Shown one piece after another: positions 1 through 11,240 of a stretch of 64,000 nt of DNA. Every line of letters begins with the position of its first letter. Within the stretch, counting starts at the first letter, position 1. The position numbers were made by a program, and so were the translations under genes. The stretch is from Adiantum capillus-veneris. Taxonomy: Eukaryota; Streptophyta; Polypodiopsida; Polypodiales; Pteridaceae. The stretch is from the NCBI GenBank assembly GCA_014529385.2, contig CM043964.1, positions 4,977,997-5,041,996 on the forward strand, given 5' to 3'. The notes under the pieces are model-generated. The model saw nothing but the letters and a program-made list of their open reading frames with translations, had not been told where the DNA came from and made no database searches.

Positions 1-292
1 GAGTCCTTTTCTTAGCGGGTAGAGGATCCCTATGTTACCCTACGACATCATTCCACAATGGATGACTAGTCCATTTGGTGCTTGAGAGCCTGAGGCTGCC
101 GTAAGCATGTCTACACATTAGTCCTATCAGTCTTCCATAGTGGAGTGACAAGCTCTACTTGGTGTTTGGGAGACGTCGTCTCCGCATACTTGATCTAAGC
201 ATGCATACTTCTTCATTTTTGTGCACAAATAAAGAAAAAGAGTGTCTTATAAGACAAAAACTTTGTTCATTTTTAACATTTTGTACATTTGC
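1..292 (-). other. 3' non-coding tail of gypsy-1, before its 3' LTR
   Basis: After the stop at 293-295 the minus strand has no appreciable reading frame. By position this is the untranslated stretch between the integrase/chromodomain end and the 3' LTR, which would lie left of the window. I could not identify a polypurine tract or LTR start. Confidence 0.5.
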
Positions 293-3200
293 TTACTCTT
301 GGGAAGCATTGTAAGCATTGACAAGGTTTAGGTTATCCTTTAATTGTATGCCTTGCATCCATCTAGCATCTTCAAAAGGATAATTCTTAAACTTAATAAG
401 ATATCAGTGGATAGTCTTACCGCCTCTTAGTACCTTGTCTTCATGTCGGAGAATGGACTCGGGCTGCAGCACCTCTTCTTGGTCCTCGATCTCCGGTGGG
501 TCTTCAATAGTTGGTTCTTGAGGTGGCTCTCCTTTGTAAGGCTTTAATAGGCTCACATGAAAAGCATTGTGTATGAGCCAATGATTGAGCAACTTGAGTT
601 GATAGGCCATCTCATTGATTGGCCTAAGAATCTGAAAGGGACCATAGTACCTTTTTGCTAGTTTAGCATAGTACTTTTGGTGACCCGTAGGATTCTTGCC
701 TGTTGTGTGCCTTAATTGAGCCTTGGGAAACTTTAACAAGACCCAATCGTTTTCTTTAAAGGCTTGGGCTCTTCTGTGCTTGTCAGCAGTAGCCTTTTGT
801 CATTGCTGTGAGATAGAGATAGCATCCTTAATCTTTTGAAAAGATTCTTGTAGGTCTCGGCTATACTCATCTGCAGCGAAGATCTTCCCATGTACCTTAA
901 GTAGCAAGGGACTTTTTGATCTTCCCTCAATTACCTCGAAAGGTGCTTTTCTCGTGGAAGTATGTACAGTGTTATTGTAAGCATACTCCACTAACGGTAA
1001 GTACTTCTCCCATTGGGATCTTTGATCTACTTCCGTTACATAGGCTTTTAGTAGATCGAGAATGGTTAGGTTAGCTATTTCACTTTGGCAATCAGTTTGT
1101 GGATGATGGGCCGAAGAGAAGTTTAGCCTTGTTCCTAAATTCTCAAAGAGACCCTTCCAGAAATTACTGGTCATTCTAGGATCTCTATCCGACACTATGG
1201 ACATGGGCAAGCCATGGTACTTGAAAATTTGTGAAATAAAGAGGGTTGCCATTTGATGGGCTTTGATAGTCTTTTTGACAGGTATAAAATGAGCTTGTTT
1301 ACTAAACCTGTCTACTATCGTCCATATTCCCGTGTTCCCATGGATAGACTTAGGCAATCCAAAGATAAAATCCATGGATATGCTCTCCCATGGTGAATTA
1401 GGGATTGGCAAGGGTTGAAGCAATCCAAGTTGCTTCCCTCTATCAAATTTTGTCTTTTGGCATACCACACATTTGGAAACATACTCTTGTATGTTCACTT
1501 TCATGGTAGGCCAATAGAAATATGTTTCAATTCCCTTTAAGGTAGACTGAATCCCTCTATGCCCCGCGTAAGGTGGAGCATGAGATTCATACATTACTTT
1601 CTCACGTAGTGAGTTAGTAACGCATAGTCTATTGCCATAGATAAGATAACCATCTTGTAAAGTAAATGGTTCTTCTTTCTTCCCTAATGCAAGGACTGAA
1701 ATCACATCTCTAAAATCGGGATCAATAGCATACTCATCTATCATTGAAGATAGATCATTGTGAGTTGCTATGGAAACCGCATTCACTCTCGGCCGTCTTG
1801 AGAGTGCATCAGCTACTTGATTATGCTTGCTAGCAATGTGAGCAATATGAAAATGAAATTGCGAAAGGAAATTTTCCCACCTCATTTGTTTGTCGGAGAG
1901 CTTGGTCTGCGTCATGAAGTACTTAAGACTTTGGTGATCCGTTCGTAGAATGAAAGGAGTCCCCAATAAATAGTGCTTCCATGAGTCTAAGGCATGTAGA
2001 ACTGTAAGGAGTTCCTTTTCATATATGCCTAGAGCTTGCTCAACAGGGTCGAGCCTTCGACTCTTATAGCCTATGGCGTGCCCTTCTTGGAGCAAAACAG
2101 CTCCAAGGCAATCACCACAAGCAACACATTGGACCTCAAATGGTTTTGAGAGATCCGGTAGTGTAAGCACAGGTTGAGAGATAAGCTTTTCGAAAGCATT
2201 GTTCTCCTTATCAGACCATGTATACCTAACGCTTTTCTTTGTTAGGTCATGTAATGGTCCCGCAATTTGTGAGAACTTTTCTATGAAGCGTCTATAGTAT
2301 GCACACATACCTATGAAGCTTCTTAGTTCATGAAGATTCCTTGGTTTAGGCCATCCTTTTATTACCTCTAACTTGGATGGATCCATTTGGATGCCATCTT
2401 GAGAGATAATGTGACCTAAATACTGAATCTCTTGCAAGAACAATTCACTTTTCTTTCGATTAACATAAAGTTTATTCTCTCTTAAAACTTGAAATATTAC
2501 CTGGAGGTGTTGCTTGTGTCTCTCCAATGAATTAGAGTAGATGATAATATCATCAAAGAACACTCCAGTGAAGGTTCGATGAGGCCTGAACAGCTTCTCC
2601 ATCAAGTGGTTGAATGTGGCTGGTGCATTGGTCAAGCCAAAAGGCATGACAATGTATTCGTAAAGACCAAATGTAGTACGAAATGCGGTCTTTACAATGT
2701 CTTGATCAACTATCCTTATTTGATGATAGCCACTTTTTAGGTCAATCCTACTGAAGTATGTCGATCCTTGTAGCTTATCAAATAGGTCTTCTACCCGTGG
2801 AACGGGAAACCTATTCTTGATAGTGATCCTATTTAGTGCTCTATAGTCGACACACATACGATATGTGCCGTCTTTCTTTTGCACTAATAGCACAGGTGAG
2901 CAAAATGGAGATGAGCTTGGCCTAACCATACCCTTCTCAACTAACTCATGCACTTGCCGCATAATCTCCTCTTGTTGAGCTTAAGAAACTCTATAAGGAG
3001 GTTTATTAGGCGGTGAACTTCCTGGAAGAAGTTCAATTGCATGGTCATCATTACCTCGTTTAGGAGGTATCTCACAAGGGATGTCGTCAATAAAAACATC
3101 TTGAAACCCCTTGAGAAAATTGGATAACTCTAATTCCTTTTGGTTGCTTTTATTTTCTTTTGTTAAAGCATTAGGTTCATTTTGAGAATCTTTAACAAAA

Positions 3201-3703
3201 ATCATGTACACGGAAATAGAGCTCTTTATTGACTTGTTGAAAGCTGGTGTATGTACAATGGGGATGGTGTTACCCATTTCCTTAGCATTTATATACATGT
3301 CTTTTTCCCTGAACTTAAAGGAGATTCTCCTTTCAGGAAATTTAACATCGGCAGCCAGGCGGTCAAACCATGGTACCCCTAGGATTACATCCTCATGTTT
3401 GAGAGGAGAGATAAAGAAGTCCTCTTTGTCGACATAGCCTTGGACATGAAGCCTCAATTTCCCGATTAAGGGAGTGACTGAAGCTTCTTGCCCCTTGAAG
3501 GCACTGTCTGCGGGTAGGACATCTCCCATCTTGTAGGATTGTATGCCTAGCTTGGTGGCTAACTCCATAGATATAAAATTGTGAGTAGAACCAGGGTCAA
3601 AGAGAATAAAAGCATCATGTTCTCTTACCTTTCCCCAAGCATGGCATAGAGGAGATCCTTTGTGATGAGTTTGGTGAATTTCCTCCTCTTGGATTTCAAC
3701 CAA
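293..3703 (-). pseudogene. pol: gypsy-1 pol: protease, RT, RNase H, integrase, chromodomain-like tail
   Basis: The protease site lies near 3,583-3,600 and reads DPGSTHNFIS, with Pro where Ser or Thr is usual after the catalytic Asp. RT follows, with MPFGLTNAPATF and a catalytic FFDDIIIYS near 2,535-2,560. RNase H has RTDHQSLKYF and ends with NQVADALSRRP. Integrase has an HHCC zinc module near 1,480-1,570, then SMDFIFGLP, SDRDPRMTSNFW and HPQTD; the usual Gly after that Asp is Cys. A GPF module lies near 615-650. A chromodomain-like tail follows ([10 protein letters not shown], then YLIKFKNYPFEDARW after the stop at 404), ending at TAA 293-295. Internal stops at 2,981, 800 and 404 make it non-functional as it stands. 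Confidence 0.9.
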
Positions 3704-5206
3704 GGAAACTCTAGGAGGATCTTGGCGGTTGTTCTTTTGGGGACAAGCGCGGTACGCATGCCCTTGTTCCTTACGATAACGCTCAAGCTCTTCAGGAGAG
3801 AGTTTATTCTTACCTTTGTAAACTCCCTTCTCTTTAGCTTTGTTGGAGTTTCCCTTAGGAGACGCTTGGACATTATCCTTCCCCTTAGGCTCATTGGAAC
3901 CCTTGTTTTCCAGGGGCTTATTATTTCTTTTTGCCCCTGTTTGGAAATTGATTCAAGAGGCCACCATAGTGTGGTGCATTACCGCCGATATGGTACGTGG
4001 TCTTTGGGAGTTGACATACTCCGCCATTTCTTCGGTTAAGCCCGCACAAAATTTTTGCTTTTGCTCTCCAAAATCCAACTTTTTGAAGACAGTGGCTTTG
4101 AGTTGTAGGTCCCAAAACTTGTCTACATATTTGTGGATAGATTCATTGGGAGAGAGCTTTAAGCTTCGCCATTCAGTGAGTACTTTGTCTTTGGCATCGG
4201 TGGCCAAAAACTGCTTCATAATGGAAGCTCTTAAAGCTTTCCATGTTCGTGGAGCTTCACCATTGGCTCGTAGGCTAGACTAACATTGTCTAGCGGACTT
4301 TTGAAAGTGCATAGCTACATGGCGTAGCTTAGAGGACTCCGTGAAGCCCTCATCTCCAAACGCCGCATCGAATTGCTGGATAAAGGCCAAGACTTTGTCC
4401 GTGGCACCAAAGGTACCATCATAGGTAAGGAAAGAGATGCTCTTCCCTCCCTCTTTGAATTTCTTCAGCTTGGACGACCTCTTCCATGCGGCATAGGATT
4501 TCCTATGGCCTCTTCTTTTTGATGGTTCAAAAGTTGCACCATCACTTTCTTCAGAAGGTGAAGAATTTGAAGAAGGTGGAGAAGAGGGTGACCTCTTTCT
4601 CGCCTTTTTCTTGTCCTGATCTTTGTCATCTTCACCATAGCTTTCATAAGAGGAAGAGTATGAAGAAGATGGAGAAGAGGTTGTCCTCTTTCTCGCCTTT
4701 TTCTTCTCTTGCTTTTTATCATCCCTCTTCGAATTGTGGTGAGGAGAAGAATACGATGGTCTTCTCCGCTTTGGTGGTGATGGAGAGAGTTTAGCCCGCC
4801 GTCTTCGTGGAGCCATCTCCGCCGAGGTGGCGGGAGACTCGCTTCTTTCTCATTCCTTCGGTGGAGGTTCTTGAGTTCTCCTTTGGGAAGGAGATGCATC
4901 ATCAAGAACTAGATTCTTGAGCCCTTCATAAGGATTCTCTTCTTCTTCCCGAATCGGAGAGAGGCCTCTTTTGGGAGTCTCACAAGGAGGCTTCCTAGGT
5001 GTTCTCTCGTCATGGTGATGCACTTGGAGAATCTCGTGAGCACGAAGCTGCCCTTGCACTTCACCTTGGAGAGATGGATTGCCCATGGCTTGTTGAAGCC
5101 TAGTAACAAGATAGTTAACAAGCATTGAGGCATCATTAGTAGCTTGCTCATGAGCAAAATCAAAGTTATCAACATTAATTTCAGTCTCTTTACTATTGTC
5201 AGCCAT
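3704..5206 (-). pseudogene. gag: gypsy-1 gag
   Basis: Starts with ATG at 5,206 (MADNSKETEIN) and stays in one frame into pol. A Ser/Arg/Lys-rich stretch near 4,540-4,815 precedes the capsid-like region, which has LTYDGTFGATDKVLAFIQQF and later FLATDAKDKVLTEWRSLK, typical of plant gypsy gag. The expected zinc knuckle near 3,740-3,770 reads YRKEQGHAYRACP: the last His and Cys remain but the first two Cys are lost. Stops at 4,850 and 3,953 are TGA where CGA would restore Arg, and 4,280 is TAG. It would package element RNA if intact. Confidence 0.8.
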
Positions 5207-5600
5207 TCTAACAACTTTTAGGTGTAAACTTTTTAGGTGTACTTTGGCACTTCAAGCCCTAGTTGCTACTCCTCTTTACCCCTTTAGAAAAAGCACTCAA
5301 GCTACTGTACCCGCAGCTCGAATACCATTAATTGCAAGGAATAGAAGAGAGGGTCTTCCAACACCAAAACAACACCGGCTCCTGTCAAGCTTCTAATAGC
5401 TCAATAGTGGTCAAGCCCTGTAGGACTCCACTATTAAGACCATAGCTCTCGACGGTGATGCCCCGTTAACTGCACAAAGGCAGGCGCACTGCAAGGCTGA
5501 AAAATCCCTATTCTTTTTACTCACAGGCAATTAATAAATACCAACCATTTGTAGCTAGCTTCAGGACCTCCCTTCTTGAGCAAGAAAAGAGAAACCTTGA
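5207..5600 (-). other. gypsy-1 5' untranslated leader
   Basis: This stretch between the primer-binding site and the gag start has no long frame on the minus strand. I see no repeat or other feature in it. Confidence 0.5.
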
Positions 5601-5612
5601 GCTCTGATACCA
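5601..5612 (-). promoter_or_regulatory. Primer-binding site of gypsy-1 (initiator Met-tRNA type)
   Basis: The minus strand reads TGGTATCAGAGC, the standard plant LTR-retrotransposon primer site complementary to the 3' end of initiator methionine tRNA. One base separates it from the LTR edge, where the minus-strand LTR ends in TTACA at 5,614. This fixes element orientation and the inner LTR boundary. Confidence 0.85.
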
Positions 5613-5613
5613 A

Positions 5614-6300
5614 TGTAACATTTAATGGCCTAATAACTTATGTGTAGCGGAAAATTAGCATGAACATAGTGGGCATTTCTTAGAATAGATTCCTAATGAG
5701 AATCACAAGATTGCTTGGGTGGAGAGAGCAACAAAAAGCATAACACCTAGTTAGATAGCATCGACAATACTTTCAAAAGAGAGAGAAATTAAGCTATTGA
5801 CAACAGTTGAGGACTGGATTTTCATGGAGCCGGTCCCCCCTCCAAAAGGCTTTGTATTATGGTTTCTCCCATCAAGAGAGACATTGTACAATACAATTCT
5901 TTGTGTTCCTTCAAGACTAGCTAGTGCAATGAAGATGGAAACTTCATGTACTAAGCAAAACACTTAACAAACACAACTTGAATTATCCCCGTTCTCAGAC
6001 CCAAGACCTCACACACCTTCGAAGATGGTGAGAGCTAGTAGGGTATGAGAGTAGATTGAGAGGAAGAAGGATCATCTTACGAGAAAGATGTACATCTCCT
6101 CACATAATCACTCATATGTAGCATAGCTTAGCTTAGTAATTAGCTTGGTAGAGGAGATGAGCATGCATTGAAGCTTGGCTCTTGGTTGGATTTGCATCCA
6201 CATGCCAAGAGAGTGTTGATGTAGGATTCTATCTCACAAGCTTGGAGTAGGTGATGAGTACAACTTGGACAAAGAAAAAACAAACATACACACTATTTTG
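5614..6300 (-). mobile_element. 5' LTR of gypsy-1 (outer end approximate)
   Basis: The inner edge at 5,614 is defined by the primer-binding site; on the plus strand it starts TGTAACATTT, consistent with a TG...CA LTR. No second copy is present in the window to align with, so the outer edge is a guess placed before the Tat-like leader scraps that start near 6,318. No convincing ORF. Confidence 0.5.
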
Positions 6301-6317
6301 CCGGGCTGCACTTCATT

Positions 6318-6776
6318 TTAAAATAAAATGAACACATGTTCATCAAAAGAAGTGTGGTAGTTGATGAGAGGTAGAATGACAGGGTTTGGTGATGCAAGAA
6401 TTTCTCCTGCTCTTTGGGCACCAAACATGAACACCATTCGTTGTTGAAAATGGATCTTTCTACTAATTGCAACGTTTATTCTAATGTGTGGAGTAAAATG
6501 AAAGGGAAAAACCTCTATTCCTGGGCCATTATCCATGGCCTATGCATGTCCTAATGCTTAAAATAACACAAAAATATAGACGTCCAAGCTAATATCGTAC
6601 CTAATGAGAGGCAAAATAAAAGGATTTACCGAAGTGTTTATCTCGGCTAACCTAAGAGGACCTAAAATAAAAGGATTTACCGAAGTGTTTATCTCGGCTA
6701 ACCTAAGAGGACCTAAGGCAAAATAAAAGGATTTACCGAAGTGTTTATCTCGGCTAACCTAAGAGGACCTAAAATT
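6318..6776 (-). repeat. Repeated leader peptide frame related to the gypsy-2 leader
   Basis: The minus strand encodes a peptide with RLAEINTSVNPFILPLIRYD at about 6,573-6,660. A diverged copy lies near 6,340-6,440 (GEILASPNPVILPLINY). The same peptide, RLAEINASINPFILPLIRYD, is found on the minus strand of the gypsy-2 leader at 49,930-50,045. A 53-bp core is tandemly repeated three times, starting near 6,613, 6,664 and 6,720, with nearly identical copies. Substitutions between this block and gypsy-2 are concentrated at third positions of the minus-strand frame. Confidence 0.7.
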
Positions 6777-6935
6777 CTACGAATTACTCGTTGAAATTGC
6801 AACTTAGTACTAACAATTATGTGTACCTTTTGCCTTGCAATGGGAATGAAGGGATCATACAAATTCTCGTGATTCATGCAAGCTACTTGATTATGCTAAA
6901 GGTTGAGCCTTCACAAAACATACACAAGCCTGTCC

Positions 6936-7240
6936 TCAGTGGGGGCACCAATTTGAGGCGGTCCGGGGCGGGCAACAAGAAGAGTGGCCTCTAGACACCC
7001 TTCAAGGCTCCCGTGCTGCTCAATGGGGCTGGGGCACAACACAACACCAACCAAAACAACAAACCCACAGCCAAATCCCAACTACACAAGGGGCACCACC
7101 TAGTTTAAGAGCGAACTAGGACGCAAAAGAGGAGAATCGTTAGAGCAACCCACAAACAAGCAAGGAATTTACACTAACCCTAACACCAATGGAATACTCT
7201 CACACCCTAAAACACGAGAGAGAGAGAGAGAGAGATAGTG
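6936..7240 (-). mobile_element. Fragment of a Tat-like gypsy LTR with primer-binding site
   Basis: The plus strand at 6,936-6,955 is the reverse complement of the leader motif following the gypsy-2 LTR at 49,912-49,931 (TTGGTGCCCCCACTGAGG). Moving into the LTR, further short matches to the gypsy-2 LTR end follow in the same minus orientation: an AGAGGCC block, an ACTAGGTGGTGCCC block near 7,096-7,115, and a GA run at 7,209-7,234 mirroring the CT run of gypsy-2. No coding sequence is attached. The block at 6.3-6.8 kb has the opposite orientation relative to gypsy-2, so the two scraps are probably separate or rearranged. Confidence 0.6.
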
Positions 7241-7571
7241 CTCGGGATGCTTTGAAACGTATCGGCAATGATCAAGCAAACACAACTATATATTTAAGAA
7301 AGAGAGAGAAAGGGGGAGGGGGTGCTTGTTGCATTAATACCTTCTTACAAATCTGTCATGACAAATCAAAGTGAAATTAGTATTTGTTCAACATAGCTTG
7401 CGTAAATTTCACCACAACACATCACAAGAAAAGCCACCCCAATCACTGTCTTAAAGCCAGGGGAGTCCTCTCCACCCTGTCGCCCTCTTACAGTATGTGG
7501 GATTTATGGCTAGGTTGATGACAACACCAGAGAACAAGCTATCAAGAACTTAACAAAAAACACCAAGACAC
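7241..7571. other. Unassigned, possibly outer part of the Tat-like LTR
   Basis: No ORF of note. On the plus strand, AAAAGAGGAGAAT and ACACCAATGG near 7,120-7,190 recur near 59,590-59,645 in the gypsy-3 LTR region, so LTR sequence may extend through here. The stretch ends at the TTAC repeat that flanks the large transposon. Confidence 0.35.
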
Positions 7572-7575
7572 TTAC
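7572..7575. repeat. Left target-site duplication of the large transposon (TTAC)
   Basis: TTAC directly abuts the left terminal inverted repeat and occurs again directly outside the right one at 39,290-39,293. A 4-bp match has a 1 in 256 chance by itself; it gains weight from its exact position. Confidence 0.55.
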
Positions 7576-7591
7576 AAGACCATATTAGGTA
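7576..7591 (+). repeat. Left terminal inverted repeat
   Basis: AAGACCATATTAGGTA, a perfect 16-base inverted match to 39,274-39,289. The next bases, AAGTGGGAAAATCCCA, are similar to the right end read inward, TTTTGGTAAAAATCTCA. Confidence 0.6.
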
Positions 7592-7847
7592 AAGTGGGAA
7601 AATCCCAATTCCTAGGTTGGACAACTTTCAATATATCATGTATAAAATATAGAGATTTTGTCAAAAATTTGAGTTTTCTTAAGGTCTCATTCCACTTTAT
7701 GCACATACAATACACAATGAAAACAACTAAAATATCATGGTTTCAATCAATTGGATTATTAGGAGAGGAGTATATTGCATCCATTATCGTTGTCTATGTT
7801 CTAATGTCCTACCTACAACTTATCTCAACATGGAGAGCTTGGTTTCT
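7592..7847. other. Left subterminal region of the large transposon
   Basis: AT-rich, without a supported gene. AAAGTGGGAAAAT at 7,591-7,603 recurs inverted near the right end at 39,188-39,201 with one extra A. The first satellite motif, at about 7,848, is in the opposite orientation to the rest of the left arm. Confidence 0.4.
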
Positions 7848-9560
7848 AGGTCCACCACTTGTCCAAGTTAATGTAAAAGTGACTCAAGGTTCACAACTTG
7901 TGAAATCAAGGATCCATTGAGGAGTACAATCCACTTGGCTATTTTTCCTTAATTTATTGCATGTGACATTTAAGCAAGGTCCACTTCTAATCTATAACTT
8001 CTTAATTTGAGGCATGGGGCATACATAAAATATGTAGCATATGCTCTATTGCCTCATAGGAAGGTTGGTTTCAAGGTGCACTTATCCATGCTAGCCTATC
8101 TTGGAGAAATGATGGAGCTTGCTTCTCTCCTTGTTTCAATGGAGACTAGCTTGGACAAGTGGTGGACCTTTGCTTCTCTCTATGTTTCAATAGAGTTAGC
8201 TTGGACAAGTGGTGATCTTGGAACAAAACCCCCATGTAAAACATATCATGGGTATTCCAAGTGATTAGAAAGATTACCATTTAAGATATAACCTTATAGG
8301 TTGGACAACTAGATCTTGGCTTGGAGAAATGGTGGACCTTTGATTCTCTCCATGTTTCAATGGAGTCTATCTTGGAGAAATGGTGGAGCTTGCTTCTGTC
8401 CATGTTTCAATGGAGCCTAGCTTGAACAGTTGGTGGACCTTTGCTTCTCTCTATGTTTCAATAGAGTTAGCTTAGACACGTGGTGGATCTTCAAAATAAA
8501 CCAACTACTATCAATGTTGCCTAGCTTGGACAAGTGGTGGAGTGTTTCTCTACTCCATGTTTCAATGGATCTTAGCTTGGACAAGTGTTGGACCTTAAAA
8601 CAAAAACCCCATGTACAATATAGAATGGATTTTCTAGATTTCAATGGAGTCTAGCTTTAACAAATGGTGGAGCTTGTCTTCATCCATGTTTCAATGAAAC
8701 TAGCTTGGACAAGTGGTGGACCTTGTAACAAACCCTCCCATGTACAACATATCATTGGTTTTCTAAGTGATGGGAAGGAATACCATTCAAGATATAAACT
8801 TATAGCTTGGATAAGTAGTTGACTTTAAAACCAAATTCATCATAATACAATGAAATACAGGTCAGCCAATTCCTAAATCTTGAGACCAAACCTCCCATGC
8901 TATTAGAGATAATATATTGGATAAGTGGTGGACCTTCTATTATTTTCCCATGCCTAGTTTAGACAACCGGTACACTTCGCAGCTATAAAGGTTGGACGAG
9001 TTGTGGAGCCTTGTTTCTATCCATGTTTTAATGGATCTTAGCTTGGACAAGTGGTGGACCTTGGAAAAAAGCTTCCATGTACAACATATATGAGGTTTTC
9101 CATGTTTTAATGGAGCCTATCTTGGACAAATGGTGAAGCTTTCTTCTCTCCATGTTGATTTTGGAACTACCTTAGACAAGTGGTGGAGCTTTTCTTTTCT
9201 ACTCTTCATAATACAATGAAGTATATGTTGGTTACATGGTGAATCTTAAGGCCAAACCTCCCATTTTACTAGAGATGATAGGTTGGACAAGTGGATCAAC
9301 CTTCTATCATTTCTCCATGACTATATTGGACAATTAGTAGACATAACATCTCTCTATGTTGTCTAGAGATGAGCTTGGACAAGTGATGGACCCTGCTTCT
9401 CTCTCCCCTTGGTTTACTAGTTTGAAGACTCAGTATATATACTTTCTTAGATCTAACTTGAACAAGTGGTGGACCTTGCATCCACAATCTTAATTCAGTA
9501 TAAAAAAGTATATGAAAAAATAACATAGGAATCTTGGTTTGAAGGTCAAGCAATTAGGTT
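7848..9560 (+). repeat. Left satellite arm, outer diverged part
   Basis: Diverged copies of GGACAAGTGGTGGACC occur every 40-110 bases, separated by variants of a phrase including TCTCCATGTTTCAATGGAG. Copies are less regular than those at 11.4-15.1 kb and lack a clean higher-order period. No frame in this stretch looks coding; the small open frames follow the repeat. Confidence 0.8.
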
Positions 9561-9563
9561 CCA

Positions 9564-9683
9564 AATGCACATAATAATATATTTTCCACCCATATTAAAA
9601 GAAAGTTAAATATGCACATAATAATATATTTTCCAAATGCACATAATAATATATTTTCCACCCATATTAAAAGAAAGTTAAAT
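9564..9683. repeat. Short AT-rich duplication
   Basis: A stretch containing ATAATATATTTTCC and CATATTAAAAGAAAG is present twice in full and once in part, in direct orientation. This looks like a local slippage duplication between the outer satellite and the first FCP1-like exon. Confidence 0.7.
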
Positions 9684-10316
9684 ATGTTATTACCAAATTG
9701 ACAAAGGTAACGTCCAAGAATTATATCTTTCCATCTTGTCAGATCTAAATCTTCATCAAGGCGACATGCATGTATACATCAACTTTCAAGCCATTCAAGA
9801 ATACATGCACTTAGATTCCATAGTTTTGTTTTCAAAGTCTTTTAGGTTCTAAAACTCTTTCACATAAAGTATGTAATGACAAAATTCTTGAAGCAAACAT
9901 TTGTGCCCAAGAAAAAGATCCCTCTCACATATTTAAAGTCCATGAATTCTCTGATCCACACTTACAAGTTTTATTTTGACATCAAACATCAATTCTTTCA
10001 TAGTTCCAAATAAATGCAACCTCGATATGAATTGACAAAAAATGAATTTCTTTTACTATATGACCCAACATAGGCCCCAATCAAATAAAAAATGAGTCCC
10101 CAAAAATTTGGGTGCACTCTAGCAATACATCAGAGTCCCCTTACAATAGGATGCACTCCAATAGTACATTGAAGTCCCCTTAGAGTAGGGTGCACTCCAT
10201 TCAAGTGTTCATAAAATTGACACACCTTTAATAAAAAAAAAAAAGACTATATCAAATTATACAAATGTTGAAAGATACACACTAGAATAAAAAAAGCATC
10301 TTATAGCCATATTTAT
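9684..10316. repeat. Spacer with a short tandem repeat at 10,085-10,200
   Basis: Mostly AT-rich non-coding DNA downstream of the first FCP1-like gene. At 10,085-10,200 a phrase with GTGCACTC and GAGTCCCCTTA is repeated about three times with a period near 48 bases. Nothing else was seen. Confidence 0.5.
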
Positions 10317-11092
10317 TCAATGCTTTCGTGTTGACAAGTACACACCAAGGACATAATTTGTCTCAGAATCACTATACTGATTTACAATTGTGTTATATGT
10401 ATAGACTCTCTTATCTCTTGCATACAACCATCCTACCAACCATGGAATTATGGTTCTCTGCAAGAAGTTTTGAAGTTGCTCGGAAGTTTGCCTCCACATC
10501 TTTGGAAATATAAGATATGTCCCTGGCATGTTCCACATCACCCTATATGGAGTGTCATCAAAAATTAAGGTATTGTTTGCATCCAAATCCTCAAATATCT
10601 TCCAAATATCACTCAGATTTTTGTGATAAACCCTTGTAAATCCTAACATGATATTTGGATTTTGGCAATTTTTGTTACTCATAAACACCTTGAACTTGGT
10701 ATACTGCTCAGGAAAACACTTTTGTGTGATGCGTTGCACCCTTGTTAAGTTATAGCAACTCCATATCCATAGCTCAAAGTATTCAGCACAAAAATCCAAA
10801 AAACTTTGTGCGTCTGGTCGCACCACATGATAAACTTCATCTTTGTCCTCCACAAGTCGCATGTGTTGAGCCCAAGATGGCATAGAATCTCCATGTTTCA
10901 TTTCAACTGTCTTGAGAAGTAACCCCTCTAGATCCAAGATAAGTACTCTTTTGATGTCCTTGAAAGCAAGTGGTAGGTGATAAGGAGGTGATTCATTCCT
11001 TGGACAAGGTCTTGGAGGAGGTTGGATGGGTAATTCAATAGTTTTCTTCAATTTATGCCAGCATATAGCCAATCCATTTTTCTGTAATGGTT
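10317..11092 (-). CDS. FCP1/NIF-like phosphatase-fold protein, last exon (gene A)
   Basis: An exon of about 258 codons with an FCP1 homology (HAD-fold) domain. VLILDLEGLLL is the position of the catalytic DxDx(T/V) motif, and TLIFDDTPYRVMW is the conserved DD motif near the domain end; LWIWSCYN matches the strand-II region. The usual second Asp is Glu (DLEG), so phosphatase activity is doubtful. A 3' splice site, TTTAATTTCAG, lies just before 11,092, and the frame enters in phase 1, so at least one upstream exon exists that I could not find. There is no in-frame ATG before the domain. It ends in TGA at 10,317. The nearest relative in the window is gene B at 16.2-17.4 kb. Satellite arrays lie on both sides. 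Confidence 0.7.
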
Positions 11093-11240
11093 CTGAAATT
11101 AAAGAACAAGAACACTTAATGCAAACACAACAATAGACATGATTTTTACATTGTCTACCCTAAGGTTTTATTAGATACCAAAATCCATCTATGATCTACT
11201 CATTAATAGAAAGAAAGTCAAATTAAAATCCTGACTCTTT
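11093..11240 (-). other. Intron 3' end upstream of the gene A exon
   Basis: A pyrimidine-rich run ending CTTTAATTTCAG on the minus strand abuts the exon. The upstream exon was not identified; it may lie beyond the satellite arm, which would make the intron several kilobases long. Confidence 0.5.

Larger units (their letters stand above)
1..6300 (-). mobile_element. Degenerate Ty3/gypsy chromovirus-type LTR retrotransposon (gypsy-1)
   Basis: The minus strand carries, in order, a primer-binding site, gag, protease, reverse transcriptase, RNase H, integrase, a GPF module and a chromodomain-like tail, which is chromovirus order. Read from 5,206 down to 293, the coding sequence keeps one frame and is interrupted only by stop codons: TGA 4,850-4,852, TAG 4,280-4,282, TGA 3,953-3,955, TAA 2,981-2,983, TGA 800-802 and TGA 404-406. 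The 5' LTR starts at 5,614. Its outer end was not located precisely; 6,300 is approximate. The 3' LTR is not inside the window. The lack of frameshifts with several stops suggests decay by point mutation, so the copy cannot be autonomous. Confidence 0.85.

Noticed and set aside
3204-4794. Plus-strand open frames over gypsy-1 gag and protease.
   Set aside because: They are antisense shadows of the gypsy-1 coding frame, with no independent motifs.
10317-11072. TTG at 11,072 as the start of gene A.
   Set aside because: A splice acceptor lies 20 bases upstream and the frame stays open to it; a non-ATG start is unnecessary.
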